The notes: generated from the sequence alone by a model not told the origin. A stretch of DNA of 64,000 nt from Cupriavidus taiwanensis LMG 19424 (GCF_000069785.1 NC_010530.1:1172001-1236000); one strand, 5' to 3'. Shown: positions 35,961 through 44,862, counted from the first letter of the stretch. Numbers and translations: made by a program.

Positions 35961-36299
35961 ATGCCGTTCGCACCTTCATCAGTCCGTTGTCCGCGCTTGT
36001 TGTCAGCCGCCGCCAGACCCGCGCTTTTTCGACGGCTGGTACTGGCGGCGGCGCTACCGTTGTTGCTGCTGAGCGTGGCGAGCGTGTTCGGCCTGCAGGC
36101 CGGTTGGCCCGCGTCCTGGTATGCCTGGCGGCATGTCGATGCGAGCCTGCCGCTGGTCGCGCTCGGTGCGCTGGCGGCTGGCCCGCTGCTGGCAATCTGC
36201 ACCGAGGATCGAGCGCGAACGGTAGCGTCCAGACGCGCGCGCAGCGTTGCGCGCGGGCCTTCTCGCGGCAGCCATGCATGCCAAAACGGGGGGACGTAG
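35961..36299 (+). CDS. Small putative membrane protein
   Basis: 112 residues if ATG 35961 is used. Two hydrophobic segments (RLVLAAALPLLLLSVASVFGL and LPLVALGALAAGPLLAI) joined by WPASWYAWRHVDASL, then a basic tail. It diverges from the PepSY operon. No family recognised and the ribosome site is weak. It may be real or a chance open frame; the hydrophobic periodicity favours a real protein. Confidence 0.45.
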   Translation: MPFAPSSVRCPRLLSAAARPALFRRLVLAAALPLLLLSVASVFGLQAGWPASWYAWRHVDASLPLVALGALAAGPLLAICTEDRARTVASRRARSVARGPSRGSHACQNGGT

Positions 36300-36334
36300 G
36301 CCGCTTTCGCGCTTGCACTGAGGCAAAGCCGCGA

Positions 36335-36362
36335 CAAAACCCGGGGTTTTCACCGGGTTTTG
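36335..36362. terminator. Hairpin upstream of the tailed HU gene
   Basis: CAAAACCCGG (36335-36344) and CCGGGTTTTG (36353-36362) are perfect 10-bp arms around an 8-base loop. The T-rich arm ends suggest a terminator for the small membrane gene, insulating the strong promoter that follows. Confidence 0.55.
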
Positions 36363-36385
36363 CGCTTCGCATGCACGAAAACCCC

Positions 36386-36412
36386 TTGACTTACGGTACT
36401 TTCCGCTATGAT
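36386..36412 (+). promoter_or_regulatory. Strong sigma-70-type promoter of the tailed HU gene
   Basis: TTGACT (36386-36391), 15-base spacer, TATGAT (36407-36412). Near-consensus boxes, which is rare in this GC-rich window. Predicted start near 36419 gives a leader of about 84 bases. Confidence 0.7.
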
Positions 36413-36502
36413 TCAGTGGGCGTCGATCAGGCGATTGCGCAACGCTCAGTAGCAATGCATAACACCTGCCGGCATCCATCTGTTCAACTTACGAATATCG
36501 AT

Positions 36503-36961
36503 ATGGCGACCAAAGCGAAACCGACCGCGAAGACTGCAACCAAGCCCGCCGCCAAGAAGGCTGCGGCAACCAAGGCACCCGTGAAGGCTGCCGCCAAGAA
36601 GGCCACGCCGGCCAAGAAGGCTGCTCCCGCCGCTGCACCCGTTGCGCGCCCGCTGAAGGACACCTTCAACAAGTCGAGCCTGGTCGCTCACCTGGTAGCC
36701 CAGACCCAGCTGGAAGCCAAGGCCGTGAAGACGGTGCTGGCCCATCTGGAAAACACCATCGTCGGCGCGCTGAACAAGAAGGGCGCTGGCGAGTTCACGC
36801 TGCCCGGCCTGCTGAAGGTCACGGCGCAGCAAGTGCCGGCCAAGAAGAAGCGCTTCGGCAAGGACCCGTTCACCGGTGAAGAGCGCTGGTTCCCGGCCAA
36901 GCCGGCCAGCGTCAAGGTCAAGGTCCGTCCGCTGAAGAAGCTGAAGGACGCCGCAGCCTGA
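36503..36961 (+). CDS. HU-family DNA-binding protein with lysine/alanine-rich N-terminal tail
   Basis: 152 residues. The first 47 are a histone-H1-like tail of K/A/P repeats (KPAAKKAAATKAPVKAAAKK). The rest is an HU-like fold (NKSSLVAHLVAQTQLEAKAVKTVLAHLENTIVGALNKKGAGEFTLPGLLKV) with a modified beta-arm (KRFGKDPFTGEERWFPAKPASVKVKVRP). Such tailed HU proteins are typical of Burkholderiaceae and probably compact the nucleoid. It has its own strong promoter and terminator. Confidence 0.93.
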   Translation: MATKAKPTAKTATKPAAKKAAATKAPVKAAAKKATPAKKAAPAAAPVARPLKDTFNKSSLVAHLVAQTQLEAKAVKTVLAHLENTIVGALNKKGAGEFTLPGLLKVTAQQVPAKKKRFGKDPFTGEERWFPAKPASVKVKVRPLKKLKDAAA

Positions 36962-36983
36962 TCTGCGCCAGTTGTCCAGAAAG

Positions 36984-37013
36984 AAAAGGAGCCGCTTGCC
37001 GGCTCCTTTTTTT
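36984..37013 (+). terminator. Intrinsic terminator of the tailed HU gene
   Basis: AAAAGGAGCCG (36984-36994), loop CTTGC, CGGCTCCTTTT (37000-37010) continuing into TTT. Confidence 0.93.
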
Positions 37014-37089
37014 ATTGCCGCCGGCGCCAATCCGGCAGCGTTTAATCCAGGTCAAGCCGGTGGCGATATTCCCCACCTAGAATCCACTA

Positions 37090-37175
37090 CGTCATGGGTG
37101 CGGGGGCGCTCCCCATGACAGAGCTTCCGTCTTCCGGAAGCTTCCGCCCGCGGCTGCAATGGCCGCGGGTTTTTT
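37090..37175 (+). ncRNA. Candidate structured small RNA with its own terminator
   Basis: Between the HU terminator and the next gene lie three consecutive stems on the plus strand: GTCATGGG/CCCATGAC (37091-37098 with 37112-37119), AGCTTCCG/CGGAAGCT (37122-37129 with 37135-37142), and the terminator stem CCCGCGGC/GCCGCGGG (37147-37154 with 37162-37169) followed by T6 (37170-37175). A -10-like TAGAAT is at 37078-37083; no good -35 is seen. The HU gene already has a terminator 80 bp earlier, so this looks like a separate transcript of about 85 nt. No Rfam family recognised. Confidence 0.55.
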
Positions 37176-37204
37176 ATTGGGCGGCCGCCCGACGGCATGG
37201 CGGG

Positions 37205-37573
37205 TCAGGCCACCAATTGCTTGGCGTAGGTGGCGCGCGCCATCTCGCACACTTCCACTGACACCTGCACATTCTGCCCGGCACCGCCACCCGAGCGCAC
37301 GGCTTCGGCAATCACATCGCAGACCGATTGCGCCAGCGCCTGACGGACCGCGGTATCGCGCCCGTCCAGAATCGACAGGCGTGCGTGGACAAAGGCCCGC
37401 TCGACCGCATCGATGCCCTGGCGATAGGTCGACAGCGTGATGCAGCGCGACTTGATGTCTGCTTCCTGGAACTGGCCGGAAGCCAGCAGGGCGGCATTGG
37501 CCTCATCCAGCAGTTCTTCCTGCGAGCAGTTCAGGCGGGTGTTTTCAGTCAGTTCGATGACGAGGTGAGGCAT
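37205..37573 (-). CDS. 5-carboxymethyl-2-hydroxymuconate isomerase family protein
   Basis: 122 residues from ATG 37573 (CAGGA upstream). Tautomerase-superfamily CHMI: Pro2 as catalytic base after Met removal (MPHLVIELTENTRL), and ADIKSRCITLSTYRQG with the conserved Arg. CHMI isomerises a ring-fission product in homoprotocatechuate degradation. No other hpc genes are nearby, so the true substrate may differ. Confidence 0.88.
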   Translation of the reverse strand: MPHLVIELTENTRLNCSQEELLDEANAALLASGQFQEADIKSRCITLSTYRQGIDAVERAFVHARLSILDGRDTAVRQALAQSVCDVIAEAVRSGGGAGQNVQVSVEVCEMARATYAKQLVA

Positions 37574-37703
37574 GGCGGTCCTGGCGCAAAGCTCCGGCAC
37601 GGGGCCGGCGACAGCGAGCATGATACGGGATCGCTGCGGCGGCGGGCGCCAGGGCCTGTGCAACGGGCGACCCGGTCGCGCGCGTGCCTAGGTCGCCAGA
37701 TGC

Positions 37704-37729
37704 AAAACGGGGCACCCGTGGGCGCCCCG
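37704..37729 (-). terminator. Intrinsic terminator of the HAD-like gene
   Basis: On the minus strand CGGGGC...GCCCCG (37724-37729 with 37708-37713), extended by an inner CCC/GGG pairing, is followed by TTTT (37707-37704), 25 bp past the stop codon at 37755. Confidence 0.7.
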
Positions 37730-37754
37730 CTGGAGTTTGCATGGCAGCGGCAGG

Positions 37755-38351
37755 TCAGGCGTGAACGGCGCTCACTTCGCGGGCGGGTGCCAGCGCACTG
37801 CCGAAGCGGGCGGGGTTGTCCCGCGCCAGTTGTTGCAGCTGAGCCAGCTTGGCCTTGAGGCCGGCGTCCAGCTTGGGCGCCGGCATGACCGTCGACGGGC
37901 ACGCGACGCCCAGGATATCCAGCGCCTGCTGGAAATTCTCCAGTGTCAGGCCGATGGCCGGGTCGACCCTGACCAGATGCTCGCGCAGCGCCTCGGGCAT
38001 GGATTCGGCCGGCGCGCAGGACAGGATTGCATAATGGACGGGGCGAGCGCCCTGCGCAAAAAACGCTTCGATCTCGGCGCCGTGTCCACCGGCGACGGGC
38101 GGCGTCATGGCTTCGACCTGCAGATCCAGTTGTTGCAGGATGGCCGCCGGGGTGCCGCGGCGCCACGCATCCGCAACCACCACACGGGCGCCGGCCACGC
38201 CAAACAGCCTGCGCACGAAGCCAAGGGCGACGGGGTCAAAGAACCGGACGTCGCGCGGCGTGCCAGTATCCGGAATGCCGCCCAGACGGGCGCGGGAGCG
38301 GTCGGAGTACAGGACGCCGGGTACGTCCAGCATGATGAGTCGTTCAGCCAT
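37755..38351 (-). CDS. HAD-like protein (HAD_SAK type) with altered catalytic motif
   Basis: 198 residues from ATG 38351 (AGGA upstream). The N-terminus LIMLDVPGVLYSD aligns with the HAD motif I D-x-D-G-[TV]-L, but the second Asp (general acid/base) is Pro11. The rest shows a HAD-like pattern (VRFFDPVALGFVRRLF, ARVVVADAWRR) and an Ala/Leu-rich C-terminal helix region. It resembles the HAD domain group associated with RNA-repair 'Swiss army knife' proteins. With the second Asp missing, phosphatase activity is doubtful; binding or a different reaction is possible. Family assignment is moderate. Confidence 0.7.
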   Translation of the reverse strand: MAERLIMLDVPGVLYSDRSRARLGGIPDTGTPRDVRFFDPVALGFVRRLFGVAGARVVVADAWRRGTPAAILQQLDLQVEAMTPPVAGGHGAEIEAFFAQGARPVHYAILSCAPAESMPEALREHLVRVDPAIGLTLENFQQALDILGVACPSTVMPAPKLDAGLKAKLAQLQQLARDNPARFGSALAPAREVSAVHA

Positions 38352-38537
38352 GGTTTCCTGTGCGAGTGCCCAGTTCAGTTGGTGTGAAACAAGGTTACTC
38401 GCCACAACCGCGCTGTCACGTTACCGCGGCGGGTCCAGTTGCAACATATCTGTAACTTCGTCGTGGAAGACGTAAATGCCGGTTACGTCGTCATGACAAA
38501 TGTTTCGACCCGACACATCTTTGCCGCGCCTGCCGCG

Positions 38538-40163
38538 TCAGGGCTGCTCGAAGCGAAAGCGTGCCACGTCGCCCGCTAGCGCGGCAGCCTGCTGGTCGAG
38601 GCGCGCCGCCTGACCGGCCAGCTCGTCCACCAGCGCCGCATTCTGCCGGGCCGTCTGGCGCAGTTGGGCCGCCGCCTGCGTGGCGCCCTGCACGCTGTCG
38701 GCCTGCTCGTCCGCGAGGCTGCGCAGTCCCTCGGCCAGTGCATGGCTGTGGCCCACCGTCGCGGCAATCCGGTCCATCGCCGCAACCACGCTGCCGCTCA
38801 GGCTCGCGCCTTGCTGGATTTCATGCGTGGCATGGTCGACGATGCCGCCGATCTCGCGCGCCGCATCGGCGCTGCGCTGTGCCAGCGCGCGCACTTCCTG
38901 CGCCACCACGGCAAAGCCGCGGCCTGCGGGGCCCGCGCGCGCCGCTTCCACGGCTGCGTTCAGCGCCAGGATATTGGTCTGGAATGCGATGCTTTCGATC
39001 ACGCCGACGATCTCGGCGATATGGCGCGAATGCCCGTGCAGGGCATCCATCGCGCCCCGCATGCGTTGCACCACGGCAGCGCCGTCATCGGTGGCGGCGC
39101 GCGCCGCGTTCGCCATCTCGCTCGATTCGGTGGCCTGCGCATGTGCGGCGGCCACGCGTGCCGCCAGAGCCTGCATGCTGTCGGTGGTTGCGTCGACGGC
39201 ACGGGCCTGCTGCTCGGTACGCGCCGACAGGGCCCGGTTGCCGGCAGCGATCTGCTGGCTGGCCGCAGTGATCTCGCGGGCGCTGGCCTGGATGCGTGCC
39301 AGCACGCCGGCCAGCTGGTCGCGCATGCCGGCCACATGGTGCAGCATGCTGCTGTGGTCCGCGGGGCGCAGCGCGATCGGGGCGGTCAGGTCGCCTGCGG
39401 CAATGCGCCGGGCGATGTCGGCGGCAACGCGCGGCTCGCCGCCCAGTTCGGCGCGCAGGCTGCGCGCGGCAATCCACGCCAGCGCGACGGCAGCGAGCAG
39501 GCTGGCGCAGAGCAGGGCGGCCATCCAGGCCTGGGCGCGCAGCTGGCTGCCGGCCACGCTGGCGACGGTGGCGGCGGCTTGTCGTTCCTGCTGGCGGCGT
39601 ACGGCCTCGACCTGGCTGCTGAGCCGCTGCAGCTGCTCGGTGACGAAATGGCCGTCGACCGACACCGCGCTGTCGAACTGCAGCGGATCGAGCGGCTGCT
39701 TGCGCAGCAATGCCACATAGGACTGCGCCAGCTCGCCGGCGCGCTGGCGTTCACGCAGCAGCGGCGCCGCCTGGGCCGGGGCGGCCTGCTGCACGCCAGC
39801 CAGGGCTGCGTCCAGCTGCAACAGCGCCGCCGCGATCTCGTCGGCGGCGCCGTCGCGCTCGGTGCTGCTGGTGGCCATGGTGAGCGCCAGCTGGGCACGC
39901 CCGAGCGCGGCCAGCGCCGATTGCGCCCGCTCCGCCGAGATGGCGCCGTGCATGTCGTGCTGGTACAGGGTATCGGTGCGGGCCTTGATCGAGACCAGGT
40001 TGGCGATACCGGTCAGGCCGACCGCGGCGCCGAATAGGTAGACCAGGGCAAAGGCGGCGCACAGGCGCGCCACCAGCGGCAGGCGGCCCAGCCGCGCCAG
40101 CCAGCGCGCGGCGGCAACTGGCCGACGGTGGCCGGGCAGGGATGTCTTGAAGACTTGCAACAC
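38538..40163 (-). CDS. Methyl-accepting chemotaxis protein
   Basis: 541 residues from GTG 40163 (GGAG eight bases upstream); an extension to 40331 is basic and lacks a start signal. TM1 about 35-57, a periplasmic four-helix-type domain (about 58-210), TM2 (about 215-235), HAMP, then the signalling domain with hairpin tip [24 protein letters not shown] and [22 protein letters not shown]. There is no C-terminal NWETF-like CheR tether. Ligand unknown. Confidence 0.93.
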   Translation of the reverse strand: MLQVFKTSLPGHRRPVAAARWLARLGRLPLVARLCAAFALVYLFGAAVGLTGIANLVSIKARTDTLYQHDMHGAISAERAQSALAALGRAQLALTMATSSTERDGAADEIAAALLQLDAALAGVQQAAPAQAAPLLRERQRAGELAQSYVALLRKQPLDPLQFDSAVSVDGHFVTEQLQRLSSQVEAVRRQQERQAAATVASVAGSQLRAQAWMAALLCASLLAAVALAWIAARSLRAELGGEPRVAADIARRIAAGDLTAPIALRPADHSSMLHHVAGMRDQLAGVLARIQASAREITAASQQIAAGNRALSARTEQQARAVDATTDSMQALAARVAAAHAQATESSEMANAARAATDDGAAVVQRMRGAMDALHGHSRHIAEIVGVIESIAFQTNILALNAAVEAARAGPAGRGFAVVAQEVRALAQRSADAAREIGGIVDHATHEIQQGASLSGSVVAAMDRIAATVGHSHALAEGLRSLADEQADSVQGATQAAAQLRQTARQNAALVDELAGQAARLDQQAAALAGDVARFRFEQP

Positions 40164-40411
40164 GGAGAGGACTCCAGACGGGCGCGCCGGCGTGACCAGC
40201 CTGCGCAGCCCGGGCTTGACCCGATTCGCCGCTCGCGCTGCGCTCTCTGTACGGGACAGTCGCCGCGGCGCACGGGATCGTCGTCCATCAACGTGACGCC
40301 GACGTGACATTCGCGCAAGATGCACTGTCATCGTGCTGTCATGTGGATGTCATGCAATGTGGGGCCTCGCCGCGTCCCTGACCGCTCCCGCACCATCCCC
40401 CGCCTGTCCCT

Positions 40412-42262
40412 ATGAATGGCCTGACTGTCGCCACGTTCCAGTACGATTCCGCGCCCGACGCTGGCAGCGTTGCCCCGGGCCAGACCGTGTTGGCGCCGGC
40501 GCGTCTGCCGCCACTGCATGCCGTGTTCCAGCCGATCGTGCAGGCCGACAACGGGGGCATCCTGGGCTACGAAGCGCTGATCCGCGGGCCGGTAGGCTCG
40601 CCCTGGTCCGCACCGGACGCGCTGTTCCGGCTGGCGCAAGGCGTGCCCGCCACCATCGCGCTGGAGGTGGAAGCGGCGCGCACCGCGCTGGCCACGTGGC
40701 GCAGCTTCGATCTGCCCGGCAAGCTCTTCCTCAATTTCAGCCCGCTGACCTTGCGCCACCTGCTGGCGGACCATGGGCGCCTGATGGCGGCCCTGCTTGA
40801 AGCCGGCATCGCTCCGTCACGGCTGGTGATCGAGATTACCGAGCAGACGCCCATCGGCGACGCCGCCAGCTTCGGCATGGCCATGGCGGTGTTGCGCGAA
40901 CTCGGCATGCAGTACGCGCTGGACGATTTCGGCACCGGGCACGCCAACCTGGACCTGCTTGCCCACCTGTCGCCGCATTTCGTCAAGATCGACAAGTCGC
41001 TGGTGCGCGGCATCGCGTCCTGCTCGCGCCGGCTGGAGATCCTGCGCGCGCTGCTGCGCATGATGAGCGCCTTTGGCGGGCGCGTGATTGCCGAGGGCAT
41101 CGAAGACGAGGATGAACTGGCCGTGGTGCGTGACCTGGGCGTGACCGGCGCCCAGGGCTATTACGTCGGACGACCGGTGGCGCGACCTGCGGCGCAGGTC
41201 GCCTTGCACGTGCGGCAGGCGCTGGCATCGCGACGCATTGCCGTGTTTCCGCAGATGGTGCGATCCGGCTGGTCTGGCATTACCGCGGGAAGGCTGCTGC
41301 GGCCGGCGCCCACGGTGTCGCCCTCGGCCAGCAACGATGCGGTGCTGCGAACCTTCCAGGACCAGCCCGACCTGCAAGCCGTGGCGGTGGTCAATGACGA
41401 AGGGCGGCCGCTGGCCATCATCGGCCGCCAGGCCTTTATCGACCGCTACGCGGCGCCGTTCCACCGCGAGCTCTATGGCAAAAAGGCGTGCATTGCCATG
41501 GCCAATCGCGATCCGGCGTGCTTCGACCAGCGAGCCAGCCTGGAGGATATGGCGCAGATCCTGTCGGGCGAGAATACGCGCTCGCTCGCCGACGGCTTCG
41601 TGATCACCGACCAGGGCCGCTATATCGGGCTCGGCACCGGTGCCGACCTGATCCGGGCGATCACCGAGGTACGCATGGAAGCGGCGCGCTACGCCAATCC
41701 GCTGACCTTCCTGCCGGGCAATATCCCGCTGAACCAGCATATCGAGCGCCTGATCGACGCCGCCAGCGAGTTCCATGCCTGCTATGTCGACCTGAACCAC
41801 TTCAAGCCGTTCAACGACAAGTACGGCTACTGGAAAGGCGACGAAATGCTCAAGGGTGCGGCCGCGATCCTGGCCGAGGCCTGCGACCCGGCCCGCGATT
41901 TCCTGGGCCACGTGGGCGGCGACGATTTTCTCGTGCTGTACCAGAGCGGCGACTGGGCCGAGCGCATGCGCGCCGCGATCCGTCGCTTCAACGATGCGGC
42001 GCGGGCCATGTATGCACCGCCGGATCGCGCCGCCGGCGGCATGCACGGCGAAGACCGGCACGGGCGCCCGGTGTTCTTTCCGCCGGTATCGATGGCAGTG
42101 GGCGTGGTGTGCGTCAGCGGCGACGGCGTAGCCGGCCTGCAGCGCCTCGGCAGCCAGCAGATTGGTGCGGCGGCGGCCGTGGCGAAGCGCGAGGCCAAGC
42201 GCTCGGCCGATGGCATGGCCGTGCTCGACTTCCTGGCGCTGTCGGCGACGCTGCCGGCGTAG
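40412..42262 (+). CDS. EAL-CBS-GGDEF c-di-GMP protein
   Basis: 616 residues in the order EAL (about 35-275), CBS pair (about 295-420), GGDEF (about 430-600). The EAL site looks complete: EALIRG, FLNFSP, EITEQTP, DDFGTG, KIDKSL, AEGIE. The GGDEF motif reads GGDDF (about residue 506), a conservative change; activity is possible but uncertain. The CBS pair may bind adenine nucleotides and tune the output. It converges with the pseudo-receiver regulator six bases downstream, and there is no transmembrane segment, so it is cytosolic. Confidence 0.93.
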   Translation: MNGLTVATFQYDSAPDAGSVAPGQTVLAPARLPPLHAVFQPIVQADNGGILGYEALIRGPVGSPWSAPDALFRLAQGVPATIALEVEAARTALATWRSFDLPGKLFLNFSPLTLRHLLADHGRLMAALLEAGIAPSRLVIEITEQTPIGDAASFGMAMAVLRELGMQYALDDFGTGHANLDLLAHLSPHFVKIDKSLVRGIASCSRRLEILRALLRMMSAFGGRVIAEGIEDEDELAVVRDLGVTGAQGYYVGRPVARPAAQVALHVRQALASRRIAVFPQMVRSGWSGITAGRLLRPAPTVSPSASNDAVLRTFQDQPDLQAVAVVNDEGRPLAIIGRQAFIDRYAAPFHRELYGKKACIAMANRDPACFDQRASLEDMAQILSGENTRSLADGFVITDQGRYIGLGTGADLIRAITEVRMEAARYANPLTFLPGNIPLNQHIERLIDAASEFHACYVDLNHFKPFNDKYGYWKGDEMLKGAAAILAEACDPARDFLGHVGGDDFLVLYQSGDWAERMRAAIRRFNDAARAMYAPPDRAAGGMHGEDRHGRPVFFPPVSMAVGVVCVSGDGVAGLQRLGSQQIGAAAAVAKREAKRSADGMAVLDFLALSATLPA

Positions 42263-42268
42263 CGTGGC

Positions 42269-43024
42269 TCAGTTGCCCGATGATCCGGGCACGGTGGTCC
42301 GGCCAGTCGCCTTTGGCAGCCTGGGCGCGATGCTCTCTTCCAGCACGTCAAGCCGGTAGCCGTGCGCGTAGACCACCTTGATCACGATGCCGTTGGCCAC
42401 GCCGATACGCAATGTCTTGCGCAGGCGCGAGATCAGTCCCGCCAGCGCCCGCGACAGCGGTGGCAGTTCGTGCCGCCAGATCGCCTGCTGGATGCGCTCG
42501 CTGGCCAGCACCCGGCCGACGTTGGAAAACAGCATCATTGCCAGGTCGAACTCCTTCGGCGTCATGGCGATGCGCTCGCCATGCAGCGTGGCAAACCGGC
42601 CCGTGCTGTTAAGCTGGTAGGGGCCGGCCTGGACCACCAGGCCCTGGCGCACGCGTTCGCCGGTCACGCGCCGGCGCAGGGCCGCGATGCGGGCCATCAG
42701 CACGCGCGCATTGAGCGGGCGGCAAACGTAGTCGTCGGCGCCGGCATCGAGTGCATCGACCAGCTTGTCTTCGCAGTTGTCGGCAGCCAGCAGGATGATG
42801 GGCACGTCGCGCGCGCGGGCACCGCGCACCGCACGTACCACGTCCAGGGCGGGCAGGTCGGGCGGCGCATCGTCGATCATCACCATGTCGTACGGCTCCC
42901 GACTGACGCAGTGGATCAGCTCCCGCCCAGTCTCGAACACGCGGCAACGGAAGCCGGCGCCCTCCAGCAGTTCGGCCACGGTTCGGAGTTGGGGCGAATA
43001 GCCCATGAGCAGCGCAATATTCAT
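42269..43024 (-). CDS. OmpR-type regulator with pseudo-receiver domain
   Basis: 251 residues from ATG 43024. The receiver fold is recognisable but altered. The N-terminal acidic pair is missing (MNIALLMGYSPQL), the acceptor region is VMIDDAPPDLPALD (Asp51/52), and the conserved Lys-Pro reads Arg-Pro (DDYVCRPLNARVL). The winged-helix domain is normal (IAMTPKEFDLAMMLFSNVGRVL, LSRALAGLISRLRKTL, VVYAHGYRL). There is no histidine kinase nearby. It probably works without phosphorylation. Convergent with the EAL-CBS-GGDEF gene. Confidence 0.88.
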   Translation of the reverse strand: MNIALLMGYSPQLRTVAELLEGAGFRCRVFETGRELIHCVSREPYDMVMIDDAPPDLPALDVVRAVRGARARDVPIILLAADNCEDKLVDALDAGADDYVCRPLNARVLMARIAALRRRVTGERVRQGLVVQAGPYQLNSTGRFATLHGERIAMTPKEFDLAMMLFSNVGRVLASERIQQAIWRHELPPLSRALAGLISRLRKTLRIGVANGIVIKVVYAHGYRLDVLEESIAPRLPKATGRTTVPGSSGN

Positions 43025-43425
43025 CGAAGGCGGACCACAGGGCAGGAGTCGAACCGCAAGGCGAAGGCCGGACAGCGGAGGGGGGGCGCGGCAGGCGAAC
43101 GCAATGCCGCGCCCAGCCCGGAAGCGTATTAAAAGTGCAGTCAGAAAGACAATCAGACATTGCTGAAATATCTGTCGATTTTTCTGATTCGCTGCGTGCT
43201 TCGAGCATGGGTATCGCGAGACCGCGGCCGCCTTGCCGGCACTACGAAAAGTTGTCCACAGGAACTGTGGACAAGCGGGTCGACGCTGCCCTGACAACGG
43301 CCTGGCGCCGTCATGCCATCGGCGTGCCAAAAAAGAAGGCAGCGCCGACGGGCGGCGCCTACATCCGGACCATGCTGTGCCAAAATAGCGCGCATCGCGA
43401 CCCGGTCAGGGACACACGCCCACCG
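43025..43425. promoter_or_regulatory. Divergent control region between the pseudo-receiver regulator and cls
   Basis: 401 bases without a supported gene. It includes AATCAGA/TCTGATT arms (43151-43157 and 43193-43199) in an AT-richer stretch that may hold promoters, and the paired TTGTCCACA repeat at 43252-43274. The cls reading frame stays open upstream to 43135 but lacks a start signal. Confidence 0.5.
43252..43274. promoter_or_regulatory. Two inverted DnaA-box-like sequences
   Basis: TTGTCCACA (43252-43260) and TGTGGACAA (43266-43274) are perfect 9-bp arms separated by GGAAC. Each arm differs by one base from the DnaA box TTATCCACA. It could be a DnaA-responsive promoter element or an operator for another protein; position is 152 bp before the cls start codon. 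Confidence 0.45.
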
Positions 43426-44862
43426 ATGCTGCAGAGCCCGAGCGTCATTGCCATCATCGTGCTGGCCTTTCACGTCGTAGGCGTGGTGGCCGCGCTGCAT
43501 GCCGTCATGACGGTGCGCACCGCGCCGGGCGCGATCGCCTGGGCCGGCTCGCTGCTGATGATGCCGTACTTCACGCTGGTGCCTTACCTGATCTTCGGGC
43601 GCAGCACCTTTGCCGGCTATGTCGATGCGCGCCGCTTTAACGACGACCGGCTGCGCGAAATCCGCCACGGCATGACCCCGCGCGAGCGCGAAGCCCGCAG
43701 CGCCTGCGTGGTCCACGCGCCGGTCCAGGCCTGCATGCGCGCGCTGCCGCGCCTGACCGGCATGCCGTGCCTGGCCAACAACGATGTGCGCCTGCTGGTC
43801 GACGGCGAGCAGACCTTCGAAGCGATCTTCGCGGCGATGGCGCGCGCCAGGCAGGTGTTGATCGTGCAGTTCTTCATCGTCCATGACGATGCGCTGGGCC
43901 AGCGCCTGCAGGCGCTCATGTGCGAGCGCGCGCAGGCCGGCGTCAAGGTGTACTTCCTGTTCGACCGCATCGGCTGCCACGCCATGTCGCGCCGTTATGT
44001 GCGCACGCTGCTCGATGCGGGTGTCGAGGCGAGGGCGTTCTCCACGCACCGCGGTTTTGTCAATCGGTTCCAGCTCAACTTCCGCAACCACCGCAAGCTG
44101 GTGATCGTCGACGGCTGCGAAGCCTTCGTCGGCGGCCACAATGTCGGTGTCGAATACCTGGGCCAGCGACCGCCGCTGGCCCCCTGGCGCGACACCCATA
44201 TCGCGCTGCGCGGCAGCGCCGTGCTGGACTTGCAGATGGCGTTCGCCGAAGACTGGTACTGGGCCGCGCGCGAGGTGCCGCACTTGCTGATGCCGCCGCC
44301 CGAAGCGGGCGGGCGCATGACCTGCCAGGTGGTGCCAACGGGTCCGGCCGATGCGCAGGAAACCTGCTCACTGTTCTTTGTCGAGGCCATCCAGTCGGCG
44401 CGCCACCGCCTGTGGATCACGTCGCCGTATTTCGTCCCGGACGAGGCCGTGTTTGCGGTGCTGCGGCTGGCGGTGCTGCGCGGCGTGGATGTCCGCATCC
44501 TGATCCCGGCGCGGCCGGACCATCTGGTGGTCTATGCCGCCTCGACGCTGTACGCCCACCAGGCCATTGCCGCGGGCATCAAGATCTATCGCTACCAGCC
44601 GGGCTTCCTGCACCAGAAGGTGATCCTGATCGACGACGAGGCCGCTGCCGTCGGCACCGCGAACCTGGACAACCGCTCCTTCCGGCTCAATTTCGAACTG
44701 ATGGTGCTGACCGCCGACAAGGGCTTTGCGGCGCAAGTGGCGGCCATGCTCGAGGCCGACTTCGCGCAAGCCCGTCGTGTCGGCCTGGACGAGTTCCTCG
44801 CCGCGCCGGCACCGCTGCGCGTGGCGATGCACGTTGCCAAGCTGTTCGCTCCCATCCTCTGA
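43426..44862 (+). CDS. cls: Cardiolipin synthase (phospholipase D superfamily)
   Basis: 478 residues from ATG 43426 (ATG 43372 is an alternative). Two N-terminal helices (about 5-60), then two PLD domains with H-x-K-x4-D motifs NHRKLVIVDG (about 224) and LHQKVILIDDE (about 399). It condenses phosphatidylglycerol into cardiolipin in the inner membrane. Length fits ClsA-type enzymes (about 480). Confidence 0.93.
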   Translation: MLQSPSVIAIIVLAFHVVGVVAALHAVMTVRTAPGAIAWAGSLLMMPYFTLVPYLIFGRSTFAGYVDARRFNDDRLREIRHGMTPREREARSACVVHAPVQACMRALPRLTGMPCLANNDVRLLVDGEQTFEAIFAAMARARQVLIVQFFIVHDDALGQRLQALMCERAQAGVKVYFLFDRIGCHAMSRRYVRTLLDAGVEARAFSTHRGFVNRFQLNFRNHRKLVIVDGCEAFVGGHNVGVEYLGQRPPLAPWRDTHIALRGSAVLDLQMAFAEDWYWAAREVPHLLMPPPEAGGRMTCQVVPTGPADAQETCSLFFVEAIQSARHRLWITSPYFVPDEAVFAVLRLAVLRGVDVRILIPARPDHLVVYAASTLYAHQAIAAGIKIYRYQPGFLHQKVILIDDEAAAVGTANLDNRSFRLNFELMVLTADKGFAAQVAAMLEADFAQARRVGLDEFLAAPAPLRVAMHVAKLFAPIL

